From: Isosphaeraceae bacterium | GTDB taxonomy: Bacteria > Planctomycetota > Planctomycetia > Isosphaerales > Isosphaeraceae | Direction: 5' to 3' | DNA length: 64,000 nt | NCBI GenBank assembly: GCA_026004735.1 | Contig: BPJS01000001.1 | Coordinates: forward strand, 1,426,001 to 1,490,000 | Shown here: positions 37,149-46,771 of the stretch, piece after piece | How positions within the stretch are numbered: the first letter of the stretch is position 1 | How the letters are laid out: every line of letters begins with the position of its first letter | The notes under the pieces: generated by a model | The model's input: only the letters and a program-made list of their open reading frames with translations | Databases searched by the model: none | What the model was told of the DNA's origin: nothing | Program-made: the position numbers and the translations under genes

Positions 37149-38393
37149 TTAGCGATCCGGTATGACCCGCAGGGAGTTGAACTGCTTGCCCTCGAGGGCT
37201 TCAAGGAACGCCCCGCCGCCGGTCGAAACATGGGAAACCTTGTCGGCTGCGCCGAGTTTTTCGACAGCCTCGGCCGTCTCGCCGCCGCCGACGGCGGTGA
37301 TGCCCGGGCACTCGGTCAGAGCGTGAGCAATGGCCAGGGTCCCTTCGTCGAACGGCTTGACCTCGAACCGGCCCATTGGACCGTTCCAGACAACGGTTGC
37401 GGCCGAACGGACGATCGCGGCATAGTGCTCACGGGTCGCCGGGCCGATGTCGAAACCTTCCCAGCCGTCAGGGATGTCCTGACCGAATTCGATCACCTGG
37501 GTTCCGGCGGATGGGTCGTCCGCCTTGCCGACCACGACGTCCTTCGGCAGGACAATCTTTGCGCCGGCGGTCTCGAGCAACGATTTGGCGGTCTCGACCA
37601 GCTCCGGCTCGACCAGGCTCGCACCCGTCTTGCGCCCCTGGGCCAGCATAAATGTGTAGGTCATCGCGCCGCCGATGAGCAGATGGTCGACTCGCGGCAG
37701 CAGGTTCTGGATCAATCCGAGCTTCGTGGAGACCTTGGCTCCGCCCATCAGTGCCACGAACGGGTGTTTGGGGGCCGCGAGCAGGTCGTTCAGGATCTGA
37801 AGCTCCTTTTCGACCAGGAAGCCGATCGCGCGGCAGTCGGGCGGGAACTGCTCGGGAAGGGCAACCATCGACGCTTCGTCGCGGTGGCAAGTGCCAAACG
37901 CGTCGTTGACGTAGGCCTCGCCCAGCGCAGCCAGCGCCGCGGCGAATTCGCGATGCAAGGCCAACGCCTGCTCGTCGGGTTTGCCGGTCTTGGGGTCGAT
38001 CTTGGGAACCTTCTCACCCTTATTGAATCGGACGTTTTCGAGCAGCACGATGCCGCCAGGCTTCAGTTGACTGGCAGCGTTGCGAGCTTCGGGGCCGACC
38101 GTGTCGTTTACCTTGACGACCGGGCGGCCGATCAATTCCGCAAGCCGCCGGCCCACTTCGTCGAGGCGGTAGGGCTGGTCGGCGACGGGGTCTCCGGTCG
38201 GTCGGCCAAGGTGCGTGATCAGGATCAGGCTGGCGCCTTGATCCAGAATGTACTGGAGGGTCGGCAGGGCGGCGCGGATGCGGCGATCGTCACTGATGGC
38301 GCCGGTCTTCTTATCCTGGGGGACGTTGAAATCCACCCGCACTAGGACTTTCTTGCCCTTCAGGTCAATGTCGCGAATGGTTTGCTTGGCCAC
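37149..38393 (-). CDS. pgk: Phosphoglycerate kinase
   Basis: The GTG at 38393 with GAGG ten bases upstream starts VAKQTIRDIDLKGKKVLVRV (Met-initiated), giving 414 residues. The substrate motif RVDFNVPQDK, the HLGRPTG loop, LLENVRFNKGEK, GGAKVSTKLGLI, TVVWNGPMGRFE and GGGETAEAVEKLGA are all intact. It transfers phosphate between 1,3-bisphosphoglycerate and ADP in glycolysis. The insertion DPKTGKPDEQALAL near residue 125 is slightly longer than in E. coli. It lies 101 bases after gap and is co-directional with rpe. Confidence 0.95.
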   Translation of the reverse strand: MAKQTIRDIDLKGKKVLVRVDFNVPQDKKTGAISDDRRIRAALPTLQYILDQGASLILITHLGRPTGDPVADQPYRLDEVGRRLAELIGRPVVKVNDTVGPEARNAASQLKPGGIVLLENVRFNKGEKVPKIDPKTGKPDEQALALHREFAAALAALGEAYVNDAFGTCHRDEASMVALPEQFPPDCRAIGFLVEKELQILNDLLAAPKHPFVALMGGAKVSTKLGLIQNLLPRVDHLLIGGAMTYTFMLAQGRKTGASLVEPELVETAKSLLETAGAKIVLPKDVVVGKADDPSAGTQVIEFGQDIPDGWEGFDIGPATREHYAAIVRSAATVVWNGPMGRFEVKPFDEGTLAIAHALTECPGITAVGGGETAEAVEKLGAADKVSHVSTGGGAFLEALEGKQFNSLRVIPDR

Positions 38394-38494
38394 GTTGTGG
38401 GTGCCTCGGAGGATGGGGAACCGGGAACGATCGGGGGCCGCGTCGGCCGCCTGATCGGGGCAAGCCGTCGCGGCCCGTGGCAAAGTGCCGTCGA

Positions 38495-39824
<1,330 letters not shown>

Positions 39825-39897
39825 GCCACCGTAGCTCAACCGGCAGAGCACCGCTTTCGTAAAGCGGGGGTTGTGAGTTCGAGTCTCACCGGTGGCT
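39825..39897 (+). tRNA. tRNA-Thr (CGT)
   Basis: This 73-base cloverleaf has acceptor GCCACCG pairing with CGGTGGC and discriminator T. The D-arm is GCTCAACCGGCAGAGC. The anticodon stem is CCGCT/AGCGG around loop TTCGTAA, giving anticodon CGT. The T-arm contains GTTCGAGTC. CCA is not encoded. Confidence 0.95.
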
Positions 39898-39901
39898 CTC
39901 C

Positions 39902-39915
39902 GCGGTCATGACCGC
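39902..39915 (+). terminator. Palindrome just after tRNA-Thr
   Basis: GCGGTCATGACCGC is a perfect 14-base palindrome starting five bases after the tRNA. It could form a short processing or termination hairpin, but no T-run follows. Confidence 0.3.
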
Positions 39916-40275
39916 CGAGTCGCCACGTTCGCTCGGGTAGGCCTGACAGGCGGCAATTCAAGTTTGCGCGTACCGATATCGCGCCGCGTGGTTGGGGCCA
40001 TTAGATCAGACGTAGGCTATCAACGGGCGACCGCCTGACGGTAGCTCCCCTCAGGAGCAACCGTTCCAGGACCGGCACACAGGTGGCTCGTTTCAGCCGC
40101 ACGAATCCGAACCGGTCTACAGGCCGCGGCTTGCGAAGCTCGCAAAAGCGCGACTCGAGGCCACCGATCGGCCTAGAGGTCGATGCCGGGTGGCCAATTT
40201 CTTGAGGGTTTGGTGGCAGAGCCGTCCCCCCTGACGCGGTTGCGCGGTTTCGGAGCGCGGGGGATTCCAGCCGAC
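39916..40275. other. Intergenic stretch, no gene seen
   Basis: This stretch lies between the tRNA-Thr hairpin and the anti-sigma-like gene. A minus-strand frame at 40001-40402 is open but overlaps the better-supported gene and has no protein-like features. No repeat or T-tract terminator was found. Confidence 0.4.
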
Positions 40276-41211
40276 TCAGTCCTGCATGGGCATCAGGAGG
40301 GGCATCAGGGACACGTCGCGCTCGTCGAATCCGTAGGAGCAACGCCCTGCACGGTTCCGGTAGATGTCGTTGTCGAGCCGCCATCGTCGATCGGGCAGCC
40401 AACGCACATGCAGGTCGGAGAATAGCGCGTTCTGCCCGATCCGATTGTGGCTCGGTGAGTTGCCATCGGCCACGCCGCAGGGGTCGAGAAGTTGCGGGGG
40501 GTCGGCCACGATTGGGTTTAGCTCGCCGGCTGGCGCGAACCCAACCGGACGGCCCATGGCATTGCGGTAACCGACCTGGAAGGCGTACCCGTGGTTCAGG
40601 CCCGGATGGGCCTCGGGGGGAATTTGCTTGAGGAGTTTGTCGATCGGAGATTCAGGCTGGACGCTCGCAAGCTGGTAGCCACCGCGGTTACTTGGGCAGG
40701 AGAGGATTTCGGGATCCCGCCGCGCGTTGGTCACAATTTCGGCCAGGTGGACGCCGAGCGGCTTGTCGTCCCGCGCAAATGGGAAATGCCCATGAGTGGA
40801 GGCGTACCCGCCTAGAAGCGTTCCCAGCTCACGCAGGTTGTTGGCGCAATGGGTGATATTCATCTGCTCACGGATGCGGGCGACGGCCGGAACCAGGGTG
40901 GCGGCGGCGGCCAGGAGAATGGAGGCAGCGACCGCCAGATCGGCGGGTCGGAACCGGGCGCGTTGGGGAGTCCATTCCGGACGCATCAAGATGGTGGAGC
41001 GGGACTCGGCGACGAACCGGATGGTCCGTTCGGCGAGGTCGCTGGGCGGGGTGGGATCCTCGCCGTCGTCGAGGAGGAGACGGAGTCGGGCGGCGAGTCG
41101 AGCCGCCCGTGCCGCCAGTGCCGGATCGGCCGCAAACTCGGCTTCGCAGGCGGCGGACTGTGCCTCGTCGAGTTGTCCGAGCTGGAAGTCGAGAAGGGTT
41201 TCGGGATTCAT
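40276..41211 (-). CDS. Putative membrane anti-sigma factor with DUF1559-like C-terminus
   Basis: The ATG at 41211 gives 311 residues. Residues 1-80 resemble the cytoplasmic part of anti-sigma factors (MNPETLLDFQLGQLDEAQSA and onward) but lack the ZAS zinc ligands HxxxCxxC. A membrane helix spans about 88-112 (DLAVAASILLAAAATLVPAV). The extracytoplasmic part begins CANNLRELGTLLGGYASTHG and ends with NALFSDLHVRWLPDRRW, strikingly like planctomycete DUF1559 pseudopilin-type proteins. It starts seven bases after the ECF sigma gene and so very likely controls that sigma factor across the membrane. The exact release mechanism is unknown. Confidence 0.75.
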   Translation of the reverse strand: MNPETLLDFQLGQLDEAQSAACEAEFAADPALAARAARLAARLRLLLDDGEDPTPPSDLAERTIRFVAESRSTILMRPEWTPQRARFRPADLAVAASILLAAAATLVPAVARIREQMNITHCANNLRELGTLLGGYASTHGHFPFARDDKPLGVHLAEIVTNARRDPEILSCPSNRGGYQLASVQPESPIDKLLKQIPPEAHPGLNHGYAFQVGYRNAMGRPVGFAPAGELNPIVADPPQLLDPCGVADGNSPSHNRIGQNALFSDLHVRWLPDRRWRLDNDIYRNRAGRCSYGFDERDVSLMPLLMPMQD

Positions 41212-41218
41212 GGCGGTC

Positions 41219-41848
41219 TCACTCGCGGATGGAGTCGCCAGCCGTTCGGGCCATCTCCTGGAGCCTGGCCAGTGCGGCATGCAGCCTCGATTTGACCGTG
41301 CCGACCGGAATCTTGAGCACTTCGGCAATCTCCCGGTATTTCAAATCCTGGAAGTAGGCCAGGATCAGTGTCTCGCGCAGGGTATCCGGAAGCTTCTTGA
41401 GTGCCGCCTGGACCCATCGACGGCGTTCGTCGGCCTGGAGCGTGGCCAGGGGGCCGGAGTCGTCGCCGACCAGCAGATCAACCAGGGCCCCAGGCTCAGC
41501 CTCGCCGTTGGACTGGCTCTGATCCAGGCTGACCGCCGCGTGGCGGCCCAGCTTGCGTAGGGCGTCAACCGCCTGATTCGTTGCGATCGTGTATAACCAA
41601 GGACGAAACGGGCGCCCATGCTCGTACAGATCACGTTTCAGATGGACCTGAAGGAAGGTGTTCTGAAACACGTCGTCAGCCAATGAGGGGTCGCCCAGAT
41701 AGCGGGACAGATAGCGGTACAGTTCACGCTCGTAGCGCCGGACGAGAAGATTAAACTCGGCCGAATGGCCTTCCTCGCGGTATCGTCCCATCAGCTCTTC
41801 ATCGCTGAGCTGATCGAGAGGATTGCCCGCGTGGAGGACCTTCGTCAT
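41219..41848 (-). CDS. ECF-type RNA polymerase sigma factor
   Basis: This 209-residue protein has sigma region 2 (AEFNLLVRRYERELYRYLSR, then DDVFQNTFLQVHLKRDLY and RPWLYTIATNQAVDALRK) and region 4 (LPDTLRETLILAYFQDLKYR, then EIAEVLKIPVGTVKSRLHAA), with no region 1 or 3. It directs RNA polymerase to promoters recognised by extracytoplasmic-function factors. The linker between regions is longer than usual (about residues 105-145). It is coupled with the anti-sigma-like gene downstream. The regulon is unknown. Confidence 0.93.
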   Translation of the reverse strand: MTKVLHAGNPLDQLSDEELMGRYREEGHSAEFNLLVRRYERELYRYLSRYLGDPSLADDVFQNTFLQVHLKRDLYEHGRPFRPWLYTIATNQAVDALRKLGRHAAVSLDQSQSNGEAEPGALVDLLVGDDSGPLATLQADERRRWVQAALKKLPDTLRETLILAYFQDLKYREIAEVLKIPVGTVKSRLHAALARLQEMARTAGDSIRE

Positions 41849-42041
41849 ACCCTACGTCCCCCGACGCTCCCTGGTTCGCTCGGTCCGCCGCCACGTCGGC
41901 TCGTGATCAAAAAAAGAGGAGTGCGGCCAATCATACGAAATCTTAGAGACGACGCCGATGCGAATCCAGGGACCGGCTCGGCCAGATACATCGATCGTTC
42001 TATCGTTCGCTCATCGGACAAGTGTCTCACGAGAGGCGTTG

Positions 42042-43100
42042 ATGTCAAGGGGCGGTGAGTGTTTGAAGGTGTGTGGGGTGTCGAAGCGGTTTGATCGCCG
42101 GATGACGGCGTTGGACGGCGTCGACCTGATGGTGGGCGATGGGGAGCGGCTGGCGATCGTGGGTCCGTCGGCGGCGGGCAAGAGTACGCTCTTGCGGGTG
42201 ATTGCGGGGGTGGAGCGTCCCGATGCCGGTTCGGTCTGGATTGACCAACGGGAGATGACGCACATGCCGGCCTGGAAGCGGCCGGTTCGGTTGCTGATTC
42301 AGGAGCCTGCGCTGGTGCCGTACTGGCTGGTCGAACGGAACGTGACCTTTGGCTCTCGGCCGAGCGCCTCGGATCGAGCGCTGATCGAGCAACTCGGACT
42401 GAGTGGATTGGAGCGGCGGCGTCCAGCGACGCTTTCGGGGGGGCAGCGGCAGCGTGTGGCGTTGGCGCGGGCTCTGCGCGGTAATCCCCGAGTTTTGCTG
42501 CTCGACGAGCCGTTGAGCCGGCTGGATCCTCCGGCCCGCCTCGAACTCCGGACGCTGATAGCCGAGCTAGCCACGCGGCGGCAGTTGGCCACGGTGCTCG
42601 TCACCCACGACGCCGTTGAGGCGATCACCTTTGGTCATCGGCTGGCAGTCTTGATCCGGGGACGAATCGCCCAGGTGGACCGCCCCTTGGTCGTCTACGC
42701 CCAGCCCGACACCGTCGAGATCGCGGCGATGTTAGGAGATCCGCCGATGAACCTGATTCCCGTTTCTGCCGGCATGCCCGCACCCGGCGGAGCGGCGTGG
42801 CTGGGGATCAGGGCAGAGCGGCTGGTCCTTGGCTCTCCTCCGATTGCGCCGCAGGCATTCGGTTGGACCGGACGTATCGTTCACGTCGAATCAAGGGCCG
42901 ACTGCGACCTCGTGCGGTTCCAGGTCCCAGGCGGTCTGGTCTGGATCCGCCGGCGACCTCAGGAACCCATGCCACCCGATCCGGCCGCGGCCGTCTTCGA
43001 TCCTCGGGATGCGGTCTGGTTTGACCGGGATGGCCGGAGGATCGCGGTCGCAGGGGCTCGATCGGGGGAGGTTCTGTCCCAGAGACCACCAGCGCGCTAG
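42042..43100 (+). CDS. ABC transporter ATP-binding protein, UgpC/MalK type
   Basis: The ATG at 42042 follows GAGAGG and gives 352 residues. Walker A (GPSAAGKST), signature (LSGGQRQRVALARALRGNPR), Walker B (VLLLDEPLSRLD) and the H-loop (VLVTHDAVEA) are complete. After residue 240 a TOBE/OB-like domain follows (GMPAPGGAAWLGIRAERLVL), as in CUT1 sugar importers. No permease or binding protein gene is adjacent, so it is an orphan ATPase that may serve a transporter encoded elsewhere. It is divergent from the sigma factor gene and 69 bases ahead of the fusion gene. Confidence 0.88.
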   Translation: MSRGGECLKVCGVSKRFDRRMTALDGVDLMVGDGERLAIVGPSAAGKSTLLRVIAGVERPDAGSVWIDQREMTHMPAWKRPVRLLIQEPALVPYWLVERNVTFGSRPSASDRALIEQLGLSGLERRRPATLSGGQRQRVALARALRGNPRVLLLDEPLSRLDPPARLELRTLIAELATRRQLATVLVTHDAVEAITFGHRLAVLIRGRIAQVDRPLVVYAQPDTVEIAAMLGDPPMNLIPVSAGMPAPGGAAWLGIRAERLVLGSPPIAPQAFGWTGRIVHVESRADCDLVRFQVPGGLVWIRRRPQEPMPPDPAAAVFDPRDAVWFDRDGRRIAVAGARSGEVLSQRPPAR

Positions 43101-43169
43101 ACTCGACCCATCCAGCCCCGGGCTGCTTCTGGGACGGGACGGTTCGACCTGGATTGGAGGACACCCGCG

Positions 43170-45275
43170 ATGTTCGTCGGCTTGCCGCTTCTGGTCGTGA
43201 GTCTGTGGGTGACAGCTCCGAGTCGGACGACGGCGGACCTGGCATCTCGGATTGCGGCGCTTCAGAATCCGGACGGGGGATTCGCGGCCGAGAGGGGAGA
43301 ACCGTCGCGGCTGGGGATCACCAACACCGCGATTCGGATTCTGGGATTTGCCGGAGGGTCGATTCCCGATCCGCTCCGAGCCATCGCATTCGTCCTGTCC
43401 TGCCAAGATCCCGACACTGGGGGATTTGCTCAGACACCCGGCGGTACGCCGGACGTCGGGTCGACCGCCTCCGGTCTGATGGCGCTGGGAGCCTTGCAGG
43501 CCGGGTCGGCGGACCGTTTGGCGCGGGCCGCCGCCTACCTGGCGCAGCATGCACGTGCCTACGAGGACGTTCGCATCGCTGCGGCGGGCCTTGAGGCCGT
43601 GAAGCTCAAGCCCCAGGCGCTCGATGCCTGGAAGGCGGTGCTGCTCGAAGGCCGCAACCCGGATGGAACGTGGGGGGCAGGGCCAGAGCGTGCTTTTGAC
43701 ACCGGCGGCCGCGCCGCAGCGTTGCTGAGGCTGGGGCTGTCGCTCGACCATCGCGACGCGATCCTGAAAGCGTTGCTCGAAGGCCAGCAGCCCGACGGTG
43801 GCTGGTCCCGAGATGGGCGGGCTTCGGATTTGGCGACGACGTATCGGGTCGTACGTGCCTTGTACATGATGGACGCGGCTCCCGATCTTGAGCGACTAAA
43901 AGCGTTCGTCGAGAGCTGCCGGGATCGGAGCGGGTTGTTCTCGGTCGCGGTGGGCCAGGAACCCAGCCTGAGCGCCACCTACATGGCGCTGATCGTCGGG
44001 CGGTGGGCTCGGCTACTGGGCGGCGAACCGGCCTGGGTCGAGACGGCCGGCTTTCGACCGCTACTGGTGGATGAAACGCTCTCGGACTGGGAGGGGGATC
44101 GGGAGCTATGGCGCGTCCGCGACGGTCGGATCATCGGCGAGTCGCCTGGCCTGGACCACAACACGTTTCTGATCGCCCCGGGCCGGTACGCGGATTTTGA
44201 ACTGAAGTTTACGTTCCGGCTTCGGGATGGCCAGGGTAATAGCGGGGTTCAGTTTCGCTCCGAGCCGTTGCCGCCTCATGAAATGTCAGGATATCAGGCC
44301 GACATCGGTGAGGCGTATTGGGGTTGCTTGTACGACGAGTCGCGGCGGAACCGGATTCTGGCCCAGGCCTCGGAGCAAGCCCGGGCGGCGGTGCGACCGG
44401 ACCGGTGGAATCGATACCGGATTCGGGCCCGGGGTCATCATATTCAGTTGTACTTGAACGACGTGTTGTCGGTCGATTACCGCGAAACCGAGGAAGGGAT
44501 CGCCGACGATGGCCGCATCGCGCTCCAGATCCACGGCGGTCCGCCGATGCGGATCGAGTTTGCCGATCTCCTGATCCAGCCGCTGCCGCGGCCGACGGCA
44601 ACCGACCTGGACCGCCCCGGGTTTCATCGACGCGTGCTACCCGACGAATTTGTCGCGCGTCCGTATGCCGTCTTTGTGCCCGAGGGCTACGACGGCAGCA
44701 GGGCGTTTCCGATCGTCCTCTTTTTGCACGGCTCGGGCGAGCGGGGCGAGGATGGCGTCAGTCCGCTCCAGGTGGGCTTGGGGGCAGCGATCGCCCAGAA
44801 TCCGTCGGCCTTTCCGTTCATCGCGGTTTTTCCGCAGGCTCAGGAGACGTGGCGTGCTGGCTCGCCGGATGCAGAGGCAGCGCTGGCGGCTCTGGCCGAT
44901 GTCCAGATGCACTACAAGACCGACCCCGATCGTGTCTACCTGACTGGGCTGTCGCTCGGTGGCATGGGTACTTGGACCATCGCGGCCAGTGATCCCGAGC
45001 GGTGGGCGGCGATCGTGCCGGTCTGCGGCTTTGCGCCGGTCGAGACGGCCGACGCCCTACGGCGGACACCGACCTGGACCCTGATCGGCGATGCGGACAG
45101 CCGTCGTTTGCTCGACTCGACCCGCGCTCTGGCGGCCCGCTTGCGAGAGCTCGATGCCCCGGTCCGGTACACCGAATACCGCGAGGTTGGTCACAACAGT
45201 TGGGATCGCGCGTACAACGATCCCGAAGTCATCGCCTGGATGCTGGCACAGAGTCGGAAGCGATCAGAACCCTAA
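43170..45275 (+). CDS. Exported fusion: alpha/alpha toroid + DUF1080 + esterase
   Basis: This 701-residue protein starts at ATG 43170 (GGAGG nine bases upstream) with a short signal peptide. Residues about 20-290 form a prenyltransferase/squalene-cyclase-like alpha/alpha toroid with repeats such as IAALQNPDGGFAAE, SCQDPDTGGFAQ and LEGRNPDGTWGA. Residues 300-472 are a DUF1080 (3-keto-disaccharide hydrolase-type) beta-sandwich (SPGLDHNTFLIAPGRYADFE, GNSGVQFRSE). Residues 485-700 are an alpha/beta hydrolase of the PHB-depolymerase/feruloyl-esterase type with nucleophile Ser595 (GLSLGG), Asp641 and His675 (GHNSW). It is probably a secreted carbohydrate-active enzyme that removes ester groups. Each part is recognisable; the combination is unusual. 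Confidence 0.85.
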   Translation: MFVGLPLLVVSLWVTAPSRTTADLASRIAALQNPDGGFAAERGEPSRLGITNTAIRILGFAGGSIPDPLRAIAFVLSCQDPDTGGFAQTPGGTPDVGSTASGLMALGALQAGSADRLARAAAYLAQHARAYEDVRIAAAGLEAVKLKPQALDAWKAVLLEGRNPDGTWGAGPERAFDTGGRAAALLRLGLSLDHRDAILKALLEGQQPDGGWSRDGRASDLATTYRVVRALYMMDAAPDLERLKAFVESCRDRSGLFSVAVGQEPSLSATYMALIVGRWARLLGGEPAWVETAGFRPLLVDETLSDWEGDRELWRVRDGRIIGESPGLDHNTFLIAPGRYADFELKFTFRLRDGQGNSGVQFRSEPLPPHEMSGYQADIGEAYWGCLYDESRRNRILAQASEQARAAVRPDRWNRYRIRARGHHIQLYLNDVLSVDYRETEEGIADDGRIALQIHGGPPMRIEFADLLIQPLPRPTATDLDRPGFHRRVLPDEFVARPYAVFVPEGYDGSRAFPIVLFLHGSGERGEDGVSPLQVGLGAAIAQNPSAFPFIAVFPQAQETWRAGSPDAEAALAALADVQMHYKTDPDRVYLTGLSLGGMGTWTIAASDPERWAAIVPVCGFAPVETADALRRTPTWTLIGDADSRRLLDSTRALAARLRELDAPVRYTEYREVGHNSWDRAYNDPEVIAWMLAQSRKRSEP

Positions 45276-45329
45276 AAGGTCGGCCGCTCGACGCGGGCTT
45301 GAATCGAGGTGTCGGCACGGCCTCGGGTA

Positions 45330-45605
45330 TCAGCCGGCGCGGCGGCTGGGCTTGCCGACTTGGGTCATTTCGTAGGCGCCGAGCAAGATCAGTAAGGCCA
45401 GGAGCGGCACCGGGGCGAGGATTTCGAGAAAGGCGCGGTTGCGCTCCGTCATGGTGGACCAGCCGACGGTCTTGGCCAGAGCCCATCCAAAGAATGGCCC
45501 GCAGACCAGCAACAAAAGCCCCGCCGCCGTCCGCCAGGCCTGCTGGCACCGCCAGAGCGCGTAAATCTGTAGTAACGGATAGGCGATCAGAAAGGCGAGG
45601 CTCAT
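45330..45605 (-). CDS. Small membrane protein
   Basis: This 91-residue protein has two clear hydrophobic helices, residues about 2-20 (SLAFLIAYPLLQIYALW) and 27-46 (AGLLLLVCGPFFGWALAKTV), and a third near 63-80 (LAPVPLLALLILLGAYEMT). It starts 19 bases after the Fae homologue ends, so it is probably co-transcribed. I recognise no family. Expression and function are uncertain. Confidence 0.6.
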   Translation of the reverse strand: MSLAFLIAYPLLQIYALWRCQQAWRTAAGLLLLVCGPFFGWALAKTVGWSTMTERNRAFLEILAPVPLLALLILLGAYEMTQVGKPSRRAG

Positions 45606-45624
45606 CGCGGCGGTCCAGGCCCAA

Positions 45625-46173
45625 CTAGAGCTGGCCCTCTAGGCCCAGCTTGTGGAAATCGTGCACGATTTGGTCCTGGTGCTCCAGCAACCAGTCGATC
45701 GAGGGCTCGCCGCGCATGGCTTTAGCGATCACCTTGGACGTCGCCTGACGATGGACCCGAAACAAGGCGTCGTGGTCCACCTGGTCCACGTCCAGAATGG
45801 CCGGGTCGAGCCACACGGAATAGATGATTCCCAGCTCGTCAACGCGGTCCTTCGGAAGATCCCCCGCGCGCACGGCATCCAACACCCCGTGGGCAATCGC
45901 CGCCTGAACTGTACCTAGAAGGATGTTGGTGTAACGCTGGCTCTTGACGGTCACCTTGCTGACCATCACGGTCGCTGGCTTGACCTGTACGTCGCTATTG
46001 AGCAGGGCGAAGACCCGCGAATGTCCCTTCACCTGGTCGCCGATCAGGTGGGCCAGCGCCTGGCCAACCGGACCGTCCAATTCACCAATGACAACCTCCG
46101 GCTCGGCACACAGGTAGTCGGCCTCTCCCTCGACGAGGGCTTCCCCCGTGCGCATCACGATTCGCTCAGACAT
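45625..46173 (-). CDS. Formaldehyde-activating-enzyme (Fae) homologue with altered active site
   Basis: From the ATG at 46173 the protein has 182 residues and the Fae landmarks GEALVEGEADY, DGPVGQALAHLIGDQVKGHS, SDVQVKPATVMVSKVTVKSQ and TVQAAIAHGVLDAVRAGDLP. Fae condenses formaldehyde with tetrahydromethanopterin. In Methylorubrum Fae the catalytic His sits in NEVAHIDLIIG; here the same place reads DYLCAEPEVVIG, two residues longer and without His. It is therefore a Fae-type paralogue that may bind a pterin or a different substrate. No other H4MPT genes are adjacent. Confidence 0.85.
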   Translation of the reverse strand: MSERIVMRTGEALVEGEADYLCAEPEVVIGELDGPVGQALAHLIGDQVKGHSRVFALLNSDVQVKPATVMVSKVTVKSQRYTNILLGTVQAAIAHGVLDAVRAGDLPKDRVDELGIIYSVWLDPAILDVDQVDHDALFRVHRQATSKVIAKAMRGEPSIDWLLEHQDQIVHDFHKLGLEGQL

Positions 46174-46273
46174 GGATTGGCTACTCTCCCCGGGGATCGA
46201 CCCGCCAGCACGATTCCCAGAAGCGGCACCTGAGCATCGCGCTCCGACATCGACCCGATGCGGCACCTAAGGC

Positions 46274-46681
46274 TCAATCGGCCAGATAGCTGTCAAAAAC
46301 CCGTACCTGGGCAAACTTGTCCCGGTTTTCGGCGACAAAGGCATCGTGACGCGGGTCTTTGAGATAGTTTTCCTTCGACGCCTTCGAGTCAAAGACCAGG
46401 TGCAGCGCCACGTCGAAATCCTTGACGCTGACGGCCCCCTCATCAACATCCTCAGCGATCGTGCCGACCGAAAAATAAAGGGTGCCCGGATGGTCTCCCA
46501 AATACTTCTGACACGATTGAACGAACGCTGCGCGAGCTTGAGGCGAGCGGTCCTTCAGACCAAAGAAAACCATGTGGGCCAGCGGCCGGTCGGTCGATGT
46601 CATCGAGTTGGCCCCAATCATCCAACCCACGGAAAGGGCCAGCGCCGCGGCCATCGGAATTCGCGTCTGGCTGAGCTTCAT
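46274..46681 (-). CDS. Membrane-anchored Dabb-domain protein
   Basis: This 135-residue protein has an N-terminal signal or anchor (MAAALALSVGWMIGANS) followed by a stress-responsive alpha/beta barrel (Dabb): PLAHMVFFGLKDRSPQAR, then VSVKDFDVALHLVFDSKASK and YLKDPRHDAFVAENRDKF. Dabb proteins dimerise and appear in varied small-molecule roles. The exported location is unusual for the family but seen in planctomycetes. The gene lies 100 bases upstream of fae and 90 after the Nudix gene. Confidence 0.8.
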   Translation of the reverse strand: MKLSQTRIPMAAALALSVGWMIGANSMTSTDRPLAHMVFFGLKDRSPQARAAFVQSCQKYLGDHPGTLYFSVGTIAEDVDEGAVSVKDFDVALHLVFDSKASKENYLKDPRHDAFVAENRDKFAQVRVFDSYLAD

Positions 46682-46771
46682 CGTCGCACGCCTCCTCGTC
46701 CACGTCTTGCAGGAACGTATCCTAACCGACGCAGGGCGGCGTGCAACGCCGTGACGGTCGCGGGAGTGGAT

